Notes: generated by a model from the letters alone, not told the origin. DNA of 22,402 bases from Pelomonas sp036404855 (GCF_036404855.1 NZ_DASWYS010000265.1:1-22402); one strand, 5' to 3'; numbered from the stretch's first letter, positions 1 to 10,836 are shown. Numbers and translations are program-made.

Positions 1-3435
<3,435 letters not shown>

Positions 3436-3662
3436 TGCTGGGTGGGGGTCAAAACGACGAAGGCGAGCAGTGTAGGGAGACAGGTTGACGAAAACTGTCA
3501 GCACTCGCGACCTATGATGGACGGTCGATTCGGGCCGGCCGAACGGCCATGCCTCCACGGATTTGTGGGGCCCTGCGGTTGCGCGAGGAGACGGCTGCGG
3601 CAACAATGGCTCACGGTCCACGCGGGACCTGAATAAAAAAACAAACTGACCGAGGACACGGG

Positions 3663-4172
3663 ATGGACAAGTCGTGGTTGCCCCAGCCAGCACCGGTGCT
3701 GGTGCCGTTCTGGCTGAACGCCGCCGCCCATGGGGCAGGCGTCGACACGCCTGAACCCGACGAGAGTGGGGTCTCCCGGGGTCAGCGCCAAGCCCAGGTC
3801 CTGCTTGTCGAAGACAACCACATCAACCAGGTCGTCGCGCTGGAGTTCCTTGCGCTGATGGGGGTGCAGGCCCGCCTGGCCAGAAACGGCATCGAGGCCC
3901 TCGCAGCCTGCGCCGAGACCGCACCCGACCTGGTGCTGATGGACATCCAGATGCCCGGCATGGACGGCCTGGAATGCGCCCGCCGGATCCGCCTCCAGCA
4001 ACGGGAGGGCCGCCTGCCGCCCTTCCCCATCCTTGCGCTGACCGCGCACGCGCTGGATGCCGACGTGGCCGCCAGCCTGGAAGCCGGCATGGACGAGCAC
4101 CTGACCAAGCCGCTGGACTTCGTCGCACTGCGCACGCGGCTGCAGCGCTGGTTGAAGCTGCCGGAACACTGA
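3663..4172 (+). CDS. Stand-alone receiver-domain response regulator
   Basis: A 169-residue protein with one CheY-like receiver domain at about residues 44-165. Visible phosphorylation-site residues are E50/D51 (LLVEDN), the phospho-acceptor D94 in LMDIQMPGMDG, T127 and K149 (LTKP). The DNHIN and MDIQMPGMDG signatures are typical of receivers found at the C-terminus of hybrid sensor kinases (BvgS/ArcB type), so it may take phosphate from a hybrid kinase or a phosphotransfer protein. No DNA-binding or enzymatic output domain follows. The first 43 residues are Pro/Ala-rich and match nothing I know. The start is supported by a GAGG-containing ribosome-binding site 6-10 nt upstream and by an in-frame stop (TGA 3630-3632). 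It converges with the OmpR-type regulator at 4254. Its cognate kinase is not evident; the hybrid kinase at 5837 is the nearest one. Confidence 0.85.
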   Translation: MDKSWLPQPAPVLVPFWLNAAAHGAGVDTPEPDESGVSRGQRQAQVLLVEDNHINQVVALEFLALMGVQARLARNGIEALAACAETAPDLVLMDIQMPGMDGLECARRIRLQQREGRLPPFPILALTAHALDADVAASLEAGMDEHLTKPLDFVALRTRLQRWLKLPEH

Positions 4173-4199
4173 CATCCCCCGCCCGGCCTCGCGTCGGCT

Positions 4200-4223
4200 G
4201 ACCACTGGCAAGGCCAGCCGGTC
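4200..4223. terminator. Imperfect hairpin between two convergent regulator genes
   Basis: GACC and CTGG pair with CCAG and GGTC around a CAAGG loop, with a small internal mismatch. It lies in the 81-nt gap between the convergent genes ending at 4172 and 4254. There is no T-tract on either side, so an intrinsic terminator role is only suggested by position. Confidence 0.25.
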
Positions 4224-4253
4224 TCCCGAGGGCCAAGCAAGCGTCCGATCAGC

Positions 4254-4976
4254 TCAAACAGCCGGCACGTAGACGTAACCCACGTTCCGCACGGTCTTGA
4301 TCACTTCCGGCTTGTCCGGGTTGCGCTCCACCTTGCGGCGCAGACGCATGACACGCAGGTCGATGCTGCGGTCGAAGACGTCCCAGCCGCGGTTGTGGGC
4401 CTGCTCCATGATCTGGTCGCGGTTCAGCGGCCGGTTGGGGTGGCGAGCGAACAAGGCCAGCAGATCGAACTCGGCCGCCGTGATGTCGATCTCCGCGCCA
4501 TCCGCGCCGAAGAGCTGGCGCCGCGCCATGTCGAGCTCGCAAAGGCCGAACGCGATGCGCTCCGGGTCCCCAGATGCGGCCGGTGCCGCCGTGACCTGCA
4601 GCCGGCGCAGCACGGCGCGCACGCGAGCCAGCAGCTCGCGCAACTCGAAGGGCTTGGCGACGTAGTCGTCAGCCCCGACCTCCAGGCCGACGATGCGGTC
4701 GATGGCCTCGCCCGCCGTCGTCAGCATCAGCACCGCCAGGCGCGGATGGCTCTCGCGCAGAGCGCGGGCCAGCGACAGCCCGTTCTCACCCGGCATGTTG
4801 ATGTCGAGCACGGCCACGTCGGGCACGCGCTCAGCCACCTGGGCGCGCGCCGAGGCCGCGTTCTCGGCCTGCATGACCGTGAAGCCGTTGCGGACGAAAT
4901 ATTCGGCCAGCAACGCGCGCAATTCCGGCTCATCGTCGACGAGCAGCACGGTGGGCGGTGCGGTGGTGTCCGGCAT
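4254..4976 (-). CDS. OmpR/PhoB-family two-component response regulator
   Basis: A 240-residue transcription factor with an N-terminal receiver (residues about 8-122) and a C-terminal winged helix (about 140-238). Acidic pocket D14/D15 (LLVDDE), phospho-acceptor D58 in VLDINMPGENG, T86/T87 and K108 (VAKPFELRELLARVR) are present. The C-terminus has the OmpR-type pattern LFARHPNRPLNRDQIM, then RSIDLRVMRLRRK and a terminal TVRNVGYVYVP. The ATG at 4976 (MPDTTAPP) is chosen because the reading frame upstream of it, reaching 5096, adds 40 low-complexity residues not expected ahead of a receiver domain. No strong Shine-Dalgarno sequence precedes it. It is divergent from the small protein, globin and hybrid-kinase genes and has no adjacent membrane kinase of its own, so the partner is unknown. 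The hybrid kinase at 5837 is a candidate by proximity only. Confidence 0.92.
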   Translation of the reverse strand: MPDTTAPPTVLLVDDEPELRALLAEYFVRNGFTVMQAENAASARAQVAERVPDVAVLDINMPGENGLSLARALRESHPRLAVLMLTTAGEAIDRIVGLEVGADDYVAKPFELRELLARVRAVLRRLQVTAAPAASGDPERIAFGLCELDMARRQLFGADGAEIDITAAEFDLLALFARHPNRPLNRDQIMEQAHNRGWDVFDRSIDLRVMRLRRKVERNPDKPEVIKTVRNVGYVYVPAV

Positions 4977-5080
4977 AGCGACGAATGATAGGCAGGCCGC
5001 GGGCCTTGCGATGTGGCGCTGAAACAAACGCAACACACCCGCCGCACCGTGAAGCAGCACTGAAACCGCAGCGGCCGACA

Positions 5081-5100
5081 GTGGCGGCATTGCCACCGGA
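5081..5100 (+). promoter_or_regulatory. Hairpin abutting a GGAGA ribosome-binding site for the GTG-start small gene
   Basis: GTGGC (5081-5085) and GCCAC (5092-5096) form a perfect inverted repeat with a GGCATT loop. GGAGA follows at about 5097-5101, 6-7 nt before the GTG at 5108. The ribosome-binding site decides this start; the hairpin next to it might affect its access, which is inference. Confidence 0.4.
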
Positions 5101-5107
5101 GACCGCC

Positions 5108-5305
5108 GTGAACTTCCGCAACGACACCCCCACCAACGCCTGGCAGGACACCCCGGCGTTCATCTTCCGCAGCGAGGCCTTCGCCGAAGACCTCGAAGAA
5201 CAGCCCGCCCCGCCCGCATCCGGCTGGCACCCGCTGGAACGCCTCGTCGCAGCCCTGCCGCTGCTGTGCGTGTTCGCCCCGGTCGCCGACGCCTACCTCC
5301 GTTGA
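5108..5305 (+). CDS. Small protein with one hydrophobic segment, unknown function
   Basis: A 65-residue product read from GTG at 5108, preceded by a well-spaced GGAGA. It begins MNFRNDTPTNAWQDTP. The N-terminal two thirds are acidic and polar (SEAFAEDLEEQPAPP), and the C-terminal third has one hydrophobic stretch (LVAALPLLCVFAPVA, about residues 48-62) that could be a single membrane segment, ending VADAYLR. It lies 59 nt upstream of the globin in the same direction, so they may be co-transcribed. I recognise no family. The frame is open further upstream, to an ATG at 4985, but that part looks non-coding (Arg/Pro-rich translation, no ribosome-binding site). Support comes from the ribosome-binding site, the coherent acidic/hydrophobic layout and the placement. 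It could still be a chance open frame. Confidence 0.5.
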   Translation: MNFRNDTPTNAWQDTPAFIFRSEAFAEDLEEQPAPPASGWHPLERLVAALPLLCVFAPVADAYLR

Positions 5306-5364
5306 CGCCGCGTCCCAACGTCCTCGACATCCTCAACTCCGCATCAACTCCGAAGCGTGACGCC

Positions 5365-5796
5365 ATGACCCCACAACAGATCCACCTCATTCGCAGCAGC
5401 TTCGAGCCGCTCAAGCCCCTGGCCGCTACCGTGGCCGAGGCCTTCTACGCCCAGCTCTTCGCCCGCGACCCGGCTCTGCGAGCCCTGTTCCGCGGCAACG
5501 ACATGCGTGAACAGGGCACCCGACTGATGCAGATGCTGGACGCCGCCATCGAGCTGCTGGATCGCCCGCAGTCGCTGACCCCGGTGCTGCTCAAGCTCGG
5601 CCAGCGGCACGCCGGCTACGGCGTCGCCGAGGCACACTACGCCAGCGTCGGCGCGGCCCTGCTGGATACCCTGGCCGCCGGCCTGGGCGATGGCTTCACG
5701 GCCGAGGTGCGCGAGGCCTGGACGACGATGTACGGCCATGTCGCCCGCACGATGCAGCAGGGCGCCATGGCGAACGAACAGCCCATCGCTGCCTGA
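5365..5796 (+). CDS. Single-domain bacterial globin (Vitreoscilla haemoglobin/flavohaemoglobin-type)
   Basis: A 143-residue haem-binding globin of the class found in Vitreoscilla haemoglobin and in the N-terminus of flavohaemoglobins. Motifs follow that family in order: MTPQQIHLIRSSFEPLKP, FYAQLFARDPALRALF with Y28 at the B10 position and F42 at CD1, EQG with Q50 at the likely E7 position (two residues shorter than Vitreoscilla between CD1 and E7), and RHAGYGVAEAHY with H82 as proximal F8 ligand. The C-terminus ends after the H helix (EAWTTMYGHVARTMQQ), so there is no FAD/NAD reductase domain. Such proteins bind O2, NO or CO and are used in O2 delivery, NO detoxification or sensing; which one applies cannot be read here. 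The ATG at 5365 gives the standard family N-terminus. It sits 40 nt upstream of the hybrid kinase gene. Confidence 0.9.
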   Translation: MTPQQIHLIRSSFEPLKPLAATVAEAFYAQLFARDPALRALFRGNDMREQGTRLMQMLDAAIELLDRPQSLTPVLLKLGQRHAGYGVAEAHYASVGAALLDTLAAGLGDGFTAEVREAWTTMYGHVARTMQQGAMANEQPIAA

Positions 5797-5836
5797 GCGT
5801 CACTATCATCGGCCGCGCCTCAGGGGAGCGAGCCGA

Positions 5837-7837
5837 ATGACCGAGACCTTCCATCTCCATCCCGCGCCCAGCGCCGGCGTGGGCGATCTGGGCAGCGTGC
5901 TGCAAGCTACGCTGCCGCTGCTGTCACAGCTGCTTGAGGCCGTGCCGGCGCGCGTCGTCGTCATCGATGCCGAGGAGCGCTTCGCCTGGGCCAACCAGGA
6001 GTTCTTCGCCTTCACCGGCCTGCACCCCAAGCAGGTGCTGGGGCAGCCCATCGCTCGCATCATCGGCCCGTCCGCCTACGCCGGCTACAACGCCGTGCGT
6101 GAGCGCCTGGCCAGCGGCCAGACGGTGGCGTGGGAAGGCTGGACCGAACTCGCGGGCGCCGGCCGGCGCTACATGCGCGAGCACCTGGTGCCGGTGGACG
6201 TGCGGGGCGGGACGCCCCAGTCCACGGTCGTCATGAGCCTGGACCTCACCGAGCTCAAGCAGCGTGATGCCGCGCTGTCGGCCAAGGTTGCCGAGCTGCA
6301 AGCCAGCGAGGCCTTGAAGTCCTCCATCTTCGACAACGCCATGGCCGCCCTGGTCTCCACCGACGAGACCGGTCATGTGGTCGAGTTCAACCCGGCCGCG
6401 GCCGCGATGTTCGGCATCGCGCGCGAGCAGGCCCTGGGCCGCTCGGTGGCCGAGGTCATGATCCCGCCGCGGCTGCGCGCTGCCCACGAGGCGGGCATGG
6501 CCCGCGTGACAGCCGGCGGCGAGCAGCGCGTCATGGGCCGACGCGTCGAGATGCCGGCCCTGCGCGCGGACGGCACGGAGTTCCCCGTCGAGATGCTGCT
6601 GTGGCGCACTGCCGTCGCCGACCAGACCTTCTACACGGCCTCCCTCTTCGATCTCTCCGAACGCCAGGCCGCGCAGAGCGAAATCGAGCGCCAGCGCGAG
6701 GCACTGCGCCAGAGCGAGAAGCTGACGGCCATGGGCAGTCTGCTCGCAGGCGTGGCCCACGAACTGAACAACCCGCTGTCCATCGTCATGGGCCGCGCGG
6801 CCCTGCTGGCCGAGAAGATGAGCGACGACCCGCGTGCCGCCGACGCCCAGCGCATCTTCGATGCCGCCGAGCGCTGCGGCCGCATCGTGCGCACCTTCTT
6901 GAACATGGCGCGCAGCCGGCCAGCCAACCGCAGCGAGGTGGCGATGAACGATCTCGCCGCGGCCGCCGTGGACATGCTGGGCTATGTGCTGCGCAGCCAC
7001 GGCATCGCGGTGACACTGGACTTGCTGCCCGGCCTGCCGCCGGTCAAGGCCGATGCCGACCAGATCGGCCAGATCGTGCTCAACCTCATTGTCAATGCCC
7101 AGCAGGCGCTGAGCGCGCGTGACCACGGCCGCCGCATGACCGTCTCCACCGGCGTCGCGCCCATGACCGACGGCGACCGCCGCCGCGCGCCGCGCGTCTG
7201 GCTGCGCGTGCGTGACAACGGGCCGGGCATCGCGGCTGAACTTCGCGAGCGCATCTTCGAGCCCTTCTTCACGACCAAGAGCGAGGGCGTAGGCACCGGC
7301 CTGGGGCTGGCCGTGTCGCGATCCATCGCGCGCGAGCACGGCGGTGAGCTGACGGTGCAGGACGAGGTGGGGGGCGATGGCGGAGCCAGCTTCTGCCTGC
7401 AGTTGCCTGTGAGCGGCGAGCCGGAGGGCGGCGAGACCGAGCCGGTGCCGCTGGCAGCGAGCGACGAATGCAGCGCCCGCCTGCTGGTCGTCGACGACGA
7501 GGCGGAGATCGCCGAGCTCATAGGCGAGATGCTGGGCGGGGCCGGATACGAGGTCATGACGGCCGAGTCCGGCGCGGTGGCGCTGGCCATGCTGGCCGAG
7601 GCTCGCTTCGACGCCATCGTCAGCGACCTGCACATGCCCGACATCGACGGGGCCCAGCTCTGGCGCGAGGTCAAGAACCGGCATCCGGCGCTTGCGCGGC
7701 GCATGCTTTTCGTCACCGGAGACACGCTGTCACCCATCGCCCGGCAGTTTCTGAGCGAGGCGCGCTGCGACAGCCTCAGCAAGCCCTTCTCCCGGCAGGA
7801 GCTGCTGGGCCGCATCACGGCTTTGCTGCAGCCCTGA
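5837..7837 (+). CDS. Hybrid histidine kinase: PAS-PAS-HisKA-HATPase-REC
   Basis: A 666-residue soluble sensor kinase; no membrane segments are seen. Order: PAS1 about 30-145 (VVVIDAEERFAWANQEFFAF), PAS2 about 155-275 (EFNPAAAAMFG, then ALRADGTEFPVEM), a short coiled linker (ERQREALRQSEKL), HisKA with phospho-His H308 (GVAHELNNPLS), ATPase domain with N box near 416 (NLIVNAQQAL), DNGPGI and GVGTGLGLAVS, and a C-terminal receiver about 548-664 with D553/D554 and phospho-acceptor D597 (IVSDLHMPDIDG), then LSKPFSRQEL. PAS2 keeps a His (H217, RAAHEAGM) in the place of the FixL haem ligand, but the residue aligned with the FixL O2-gating Arg is Val. The ATG at 5837 follows a strong GGGGAG ribosome-binding site. 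It lies 40 nt after the globin, so gas or redox sensing is plausible. The kinase and receiver together imply intramolecular phosphotransfer; the output partner is not identified. Confidence 0.93.
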   Translation: MTETFHLHPAPSAGVGDLGSVLQATLPLLSQLLEAVPARVVVIDAEERFAWANQEFFAFTGLHPKQVLGQPIARIIGPSAYAGYNAVRERLASGQTVAWEGWTELAGAGRRYMREHLVPVDVRGGTPQSTVVMSLDLTELKQRDAALSAKVAELQASEALKSSIFDNAMAALVSTDETGHVVEFNPAAAAMFGIAREQALGRSVAEVMIPPRLRAAHEAGMARVTAGGEQRVMGRRVEMPALRADGTEFPVEMLLWRTAVADQTFYTASLFDLSERQAAQSEIERQREALRQSEKLTAMGSLLAGVAHELNNPLSIVMGRAALLAEKMSDDPRAADAQRIFDAAERCGRIVRTFLNMARSRPANRSEVAMNDLAAAAVDMLGYVLRSHGIAVTLDLLPGLPPVKADADQIGQIVLNLIVNAQQALSARDHGRRMTVSTGVAPMTDGDRRRAPRVWLRVRDNGPGIAAELRERIFEPFFTTKSEGVGTGLGLAVSRSIAREHGGELTVQDEVGGDGGASFCLQLPVSGEPEGGETEPVPLAASDECSARLLVVDDEAEIAELIGEMLGGAGYEVMTAESGAVALAMLAEARFDAIVSDLHMPDIDGAQLWREVKNRHPALARRMLFVTGDTLSPIARQFLSEARCDSLSKPFSRQELLGRITALLQP

Positions 7838-7852
7838 GTCGCTGCCCATAAT
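7823..7852 (+). promoter_or_regulatory. Putative sigma-70 promoter for the Bug receptor and matB genes
   Basis: TTGCTG (7823-7828) and CATAAT (7847-7852) are separated by 18 nt. The -10 matches five of six consensus positions and the -35 three of six. It straddles the end of the hybrid-kinase gene and would start transcription about 20-25 nt before the next start codon. Confidence 0.35.
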
Positions 7853-7881
7853 CGCCGCACAACAATGACGGAGACAAGCCG

Positions 7882-8832
7882 ATGAAGCGACGCACGCTGC
7901 TGCCCGCCCTGCTCAGCCCTTGGCTGGCCCAGGCCCAGGGCACCAAGCCCTTCACCTGGATCGTGCCCTTCCCCGCCGGCGGCGGCACAGACGCCTTCGC
8001 CCGGCCGCTGACCGCAGTGCTGACCCGGCAGATGGGCCGCCAGCTCATCATCGACAACAAGGGTGGCGCTGGCGGCACCGTGGGCGCAGGCCTCGCGGCC
8101 AAGCTGCCCGCTGACGGCACGAACTTCTTCATGGGCGCCGTGCACCATGCCATCGCACCGTCCATGTACCCCAGGCTGGACTACCGGCTGGAGGACGACT
8201 TCATCCCCGTCGCGCTGCTGGCCAGCGTGCCTCAGGTCATCGTCGTGCACCCGGGTCAGGTGCCGGTGGGCGACCTCAAGGGCCTGCTGGCCACGGTGCG
8301 CGCCAAGCCGGGTCGGCTGAACTACGCGTCGGCCGGCAACGGGACGTCCCATCACCTGGCCGGCGAGCTGTTCAAGCTGCAGACCCAGACCTTCATCACC
8401 CACATCCCCTATCGCGGTGCCGGCCCGGCACTGCAGGACCTGATCGCAGGTCAGGTGGACCTGATGTTCGATGGGCTGGGTTCCTCGGCAGCCCACATCA
8501 AGGGCGGGCGCATCAAGGCGCTGGCCGTGGCGGCGCCCAAGCGCGCCATTGGCTTCCCCGATGTGCCGACCACTGCCGAAGCGGGCGTGCCCGGCTACGA
8601 GGTGTCGACCTGGTACGGCCTGTGGGCGCCCAAGGGCACACCCAGGGAGGCCGTGGCAGCGATGCAGGCCGAGCTGCGCAAGGCCTACGCCAGCGACGAA
8701 ATCCGCAACATCTGGCACGGCCTGGGCGCCGAGACCCCCAACCTCTACGGCGATGCCTTCGGTCAGTTCGTCAGCGCGGAGATCAAGCGCTGGGCGGAAG
8801 TGGTGAAGCGCTCGGGCGCCAAGCTGGATTGA
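7882..8832 (+). CDS. Bug-family (TctC-like) periplasmic solute-binding protein
   Basis: A 316-residue member of the Bordetella uptake gene family, receptors of the tripartite tricarboxylate transporter type that capture carboxylates and related anions in the periplasm. The N-terminus MKRRTLLPALLSPWLAQAQG is a short Sec signal peptide. Family signatures follow: IVPFPAGGGTDAFARPL, IIDNKGGAGGTVGA, NYASAGNGTSHHLAGE, HIPYRGAGPALQDLIAGQVD and ALAVAAPKRAIGFPDVPT, then PGYEVSTWYGLWAPKGTP. GGAGA lies 8 nt before the ATG at 7882. The stop is 4 nt before the start of the MatB-like gene, a tight operon arrangement that suggests malonate or a similar acid as ligand (inference). No TctA/TctB membrane subunits are in the window, which is common for this expanded family in Burkholderiales; the protein may use a distant transporter or act as a sensor. 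Confidence 0.93.
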   Translation: MKRRTLLPALLSPWLAQAQGTKPFTWIVPFPAGGGTDAFARPLTAVLTRQMGRQLIIDNKGGAGGTVGAGLAAKLPADGTNFFMGAVHHAIAPSMYPRLDYRLEDDFIPVALLASVPQVIVVHPGQVPVGDLKGLLATVRAKPGRLNYASAGNGTSHHLAGELFKLQTQTFITHIPYRGAGPALQDLIAGQVDLMFDGLGSSAAHIKGGRIKALAVAAPKRAIGFPDVPTTAEAGVPGYEVSTWYGLWAPKGTPREAVAAMQAELRKAYASDEIRNIWHGLGAETPNLYGDAFGQFVSAEIKRWAEVVKRSGAKLD

Positions 8833-8836
8833 CCGC

Positions 8837-10345
8837 ATGAACCTGTACTCCGCCCTGCGTGCCGGCTTCCCGGCCGACCTGGACTCGACCGCCATCGACG
8901 CCGATGGCGCGCTCTACAGCTGGCGCGACCTGGAGCGCGGCAGCGCCATGCTGGCCAACTGGCTGGGTCGGCTCGACCTGCCCGCGGGCAGCCGCGTCGC
9001 CGTTCACACGGACAAGAGCGTCGAGGGGCTGCTGCTGTACCTCGCCGTGCTGCGTGCCGGCTACGTCTACCTGCCACTGAACCCGGCCTACCAGGCCGGC
9101 GAGCTGGAGCACTTCATCACCGACGCGGCGCCCGGCGTCGTCGTCTGCGCAGGCCGCAACTTCGGCTGGATCAGCAAGCTGGCCTTCCAGCACGGCGTGC
9201 GCTGGGTCTTCACGCTCAACGACGACCGCAGCGGCACGCTGCTGGACCGCGCCGTTCAGATGAGCGACCAGCACGAGCCGGTTGAGCGCCGGGCGGGCGA
9301 CCTCGCCGCCATCCTCTACACCAGCGGCACCACCGGGCGCAGCAAGGGCGCCATGCTCAGCCATGGCAACCTGCTCTCCAACGCGCAGACGCTGAAGGAC
9401 TTCTGGGACTGGCGGTCCGACGACGTGCTGCTGCACGCCTTGCCGATCTTCCACGTGCATGGCCTCTTCGTCGCCTCGCATGGCGCGCTGCTGAACGGCA
9501 GTCGCATGCTGTGGTTCAACCGCTTCGACGCGTCGGCCGTGGCCGCCCGCCTGCCCGAGGCCACCGTCTTCATGGGGGTGCCCACGCTCTACGTGCGCCT
9601 GCTGCAGGAGCCGCGTCTCGACACGCGCCACATGCGCCTCTTCATCAGCGGCTCGGCACCGCTGCTCATCGAGACCTGGCGCGAGTGGCAGGCCCGTACC
9701 GGCCATCTGATCCTGGAGCGCTACGGCATGAGCGAGACGCTGATGCTGACCTCCAACCCCTGCAGGCCTGAGGATGGCGAGCGCGTCGGCGGCACCGTCG
9801 GCCCGGCCCTGCCCGGCGTGGGGCTGCGCGTCGTCCACGACGACGGCGCCCCCTGCGCGGCGGATGAGATCGGCCACGTGCAAGTGCGCGGACCCAACGT
9901 CTTCAGCGGCTACTGGCAGATGCCGGAGAAGACGGCCGAGGAGTTCACGGCCGATGGCTGGTTCAAGACCGGCGACGTTGGTCGCGTGGCGGCGGACGGC
10001 TACCTGACGCTGATCGGCCGCAGCAAGGACCTCATCATCAGCGGCGGCTTCAACGTCTACCCGGCCGAGATCGAAGGCCTGCTCAATGAGCTGCCCGGCG
10101 TCGGCGAATCAGCCGTCATTGGCGTGCCCCACCCTGACTTCGGAGAGGCCGTCGTGGCCGTTGTCACGCCGCGCGGCGGCAACCAGCCCGACCCCGAGGC
10201 CCTGATCAAGACTCTCAAGTCCCGCATCGCCGGATTCAAGGTGCCCAAGCGCGTCATCGTCGCGGCCGAGCTGCCGCGCAATGCGATGGGCAAGGTGCAG
10301 AAGAAGCTGCTGCGCGAGCAACAGGCCGGGCTGTTCCAGCCCTAG
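8837..10345 (+). CDS. matB: Malonyl-CoA synthetase-like acyl-CoA ligase (MatB type)
   Basis: A 502-residue ANL-superfamily adenylating enzyme, expected to form malonyl-CoA from malonate, ATP and CoA through an acyl-AMP intermediate. Visible motifs: P-loop YTSGTTGRSKGAM from residue 161, then LSHGNLLSNAQTL; HALPIFHVHGLFVA; VFMGVPTLYVRLL; the adenine/acyl motif ERYGMSETLMLTSNP; GGTVGPALPGV; WFKTGDVGR; hinge GRSKDLIISGGFNVYPAEIE; and the C-terminal catalytic Lys K486 (NAMGKVQKK). The SHGNLLSNA stretch and the overall size are typical of MatB rather than acetyl-CoA synthetase. It follows the Bug receptor by 4 nt, so the two are almost surely co-transcribed. No malonyl-CoA decarboxylase (MatA) is in the window, so the product may feed fatty acid or polyketide synthesis or be handled by a distant gene. 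Methylmalonate or another dicarboxylate is a possible alternative substrate. Confidence 0.9.
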   Translation: MNLYSALRAGFPADLDSTAIDADGALYSWRDLERGSAMLANWLGRLDLPAGSRVAVHTDKSVEGLLLYLAVLRAGYVYLPLNPAYQAGELEHFITDAAPGVVVCAGRNFGWISKLAFQHGVRWVFTLNDDRSGTLLDRAVQMSDQHEPVERRAGDLAAILYTSGTTGRSKGAMLSHGNLLSNAQTLKDFWDWRSDDVLLHALPIFHVHGLFVASHGALLNGSRMLWFNRFDASAVAARLPEATVFMGVPTLYVRLLQEPRLDTRHMRLFISGSAPLLIETWREWQARTGHLILERYGMSETLMLTSNPCRPEDGERVGGTVGPALPGVGLRVVHDDGAPCAADEIGHVQVRGPNVFSGYWQMPEKTAEEFTADGWFKTGDVGRVAADGYLTLIGRSKDLIISGGFNVYPAEIEGLLNELPGVGESAVIGVPHPDFGEAVVAVVTPRGGNQPDPEALIKTLKSRIAGFKVPKRVIVAAELPRNAMGKVQKKLLREQQAGLFQP

Positions 10346-10836
10346 GCCGCCACGCCGTTCTTGATTTCGCCCAGCGCCAGCTGAAGCACACGCGCATCGC
10401 TGCTCGCTCGGTGACGCGTGAGCTGCTCGCGCCGGCGCACGGCGTCCGTGACGCCGCGCCAGCGCTGGGCCTCGGCCTCGCTGAGCAACCGCCGCAAGTC
10501 GTCCAGCTTGAAGCCCTGTCGCCGGCCCGCGGCATCGAAGAGGCGGGCCAGCCAGGGATAGTCCTGTCCCCAGCCATCGCAGTAGACGGTCTGGCCGGCC
10601 AGGCGTTCATTGAGCTGCTCGGCTATCCACGCGGCGGGCCGGCCATGGCGCAGGAGCAGCTCCCGGCTGATGCCGTGCAAGGCCTCGGCAGCGGGGTCCC
10701 AGTGTTGCCAGTCAGGTTCGGGAAGAACCAGGCCACAGAACAGCCCGCCATCCGCCGCGACGAAGCCGACCTCGATGGGATAGCTGCCGCGGCCCAGGCC
10801 CGAGGCTTCAATGTCGAGGATGGGCGGCAATTGCAT
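10342..10836 (-). CDS. DEDDh-type 3'-5' exonuclease-like protein
   Basis: A 164-residue RNase H-fold protein with the residues of DnaQ-like exonucleases: ExoI D8/E10 (ILDIEASGLG), ExoII D92 (GWGQDYPWLARLFD) and ExoIII H142/D147 (HRASSDARVL). All four acidic residues and the His are present, so it is probably an active nuclease on DNA or RNA ends; the substrate is unknown. It is short, without polymerase or other added domains. The start is uncertain: ATG at 10836 is chosen because it places ExoI about 7 residues in, as is usual. A GTG at 10863 would add nine residues and begin just after the EcsC stop. It is the second gene after EcsC on this strand. Its TAG stop shares the CTAG at 10342-10345 with the matB stop from the opposite strand. 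Confidence 0.75.
   Translation of the reverse strand: MQLPPILDIEASGLGRGSYPIEVGFVAADGGLFCGLVLPEPDWQHWDPAAEALHGISRELLLRHGRPAAWIAEQLNERLAGQTVYCDGWGQDYPWLARLFDAAGRRQGFKLDDLRRLLSEAEAQRWRGVTDAVRRREQLTRHRASSDARVLQLALGEIKNGVAA

Noticed and set aside
3479..3518. GACAG-N11-CTGTC repeat, TTGACG (3485) and TATGAT (3513) upstream of the receiver gene and of uvrA
   Set aside because: TTGACG to TATGAT spacing is 22 nt, too long for a normal promoter. The repeat does not have the CTGT-N8-ACAG order of a LexA site, so I claim neither a promoter nor an SOS box.
4977..5096. 40-residue N-terminal extension of the OmpR-type regulator
   Set aside because: Receiver domains start within a few residues of MPDTTAPP in this family. 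The extension overlaps the divergent control region and the ribosome-binding area of the small gene.
5924..7684. Minus-strand open frame (586 codons) within the hybrid kinase
   Set aside because: His/Gln/Gly-rich shadow translation; the opposite strand encodes ordered PAS, kinase and receiver motifs.
6982..8895. Long minus-strand open frame (637 codons) opposite the hybrid kinase and Bug receptor
   Set aside because: It spans two well-supported plus-strand genes and their intergenic gap. It has no recognisable motif and is explained by third-position GC bias.
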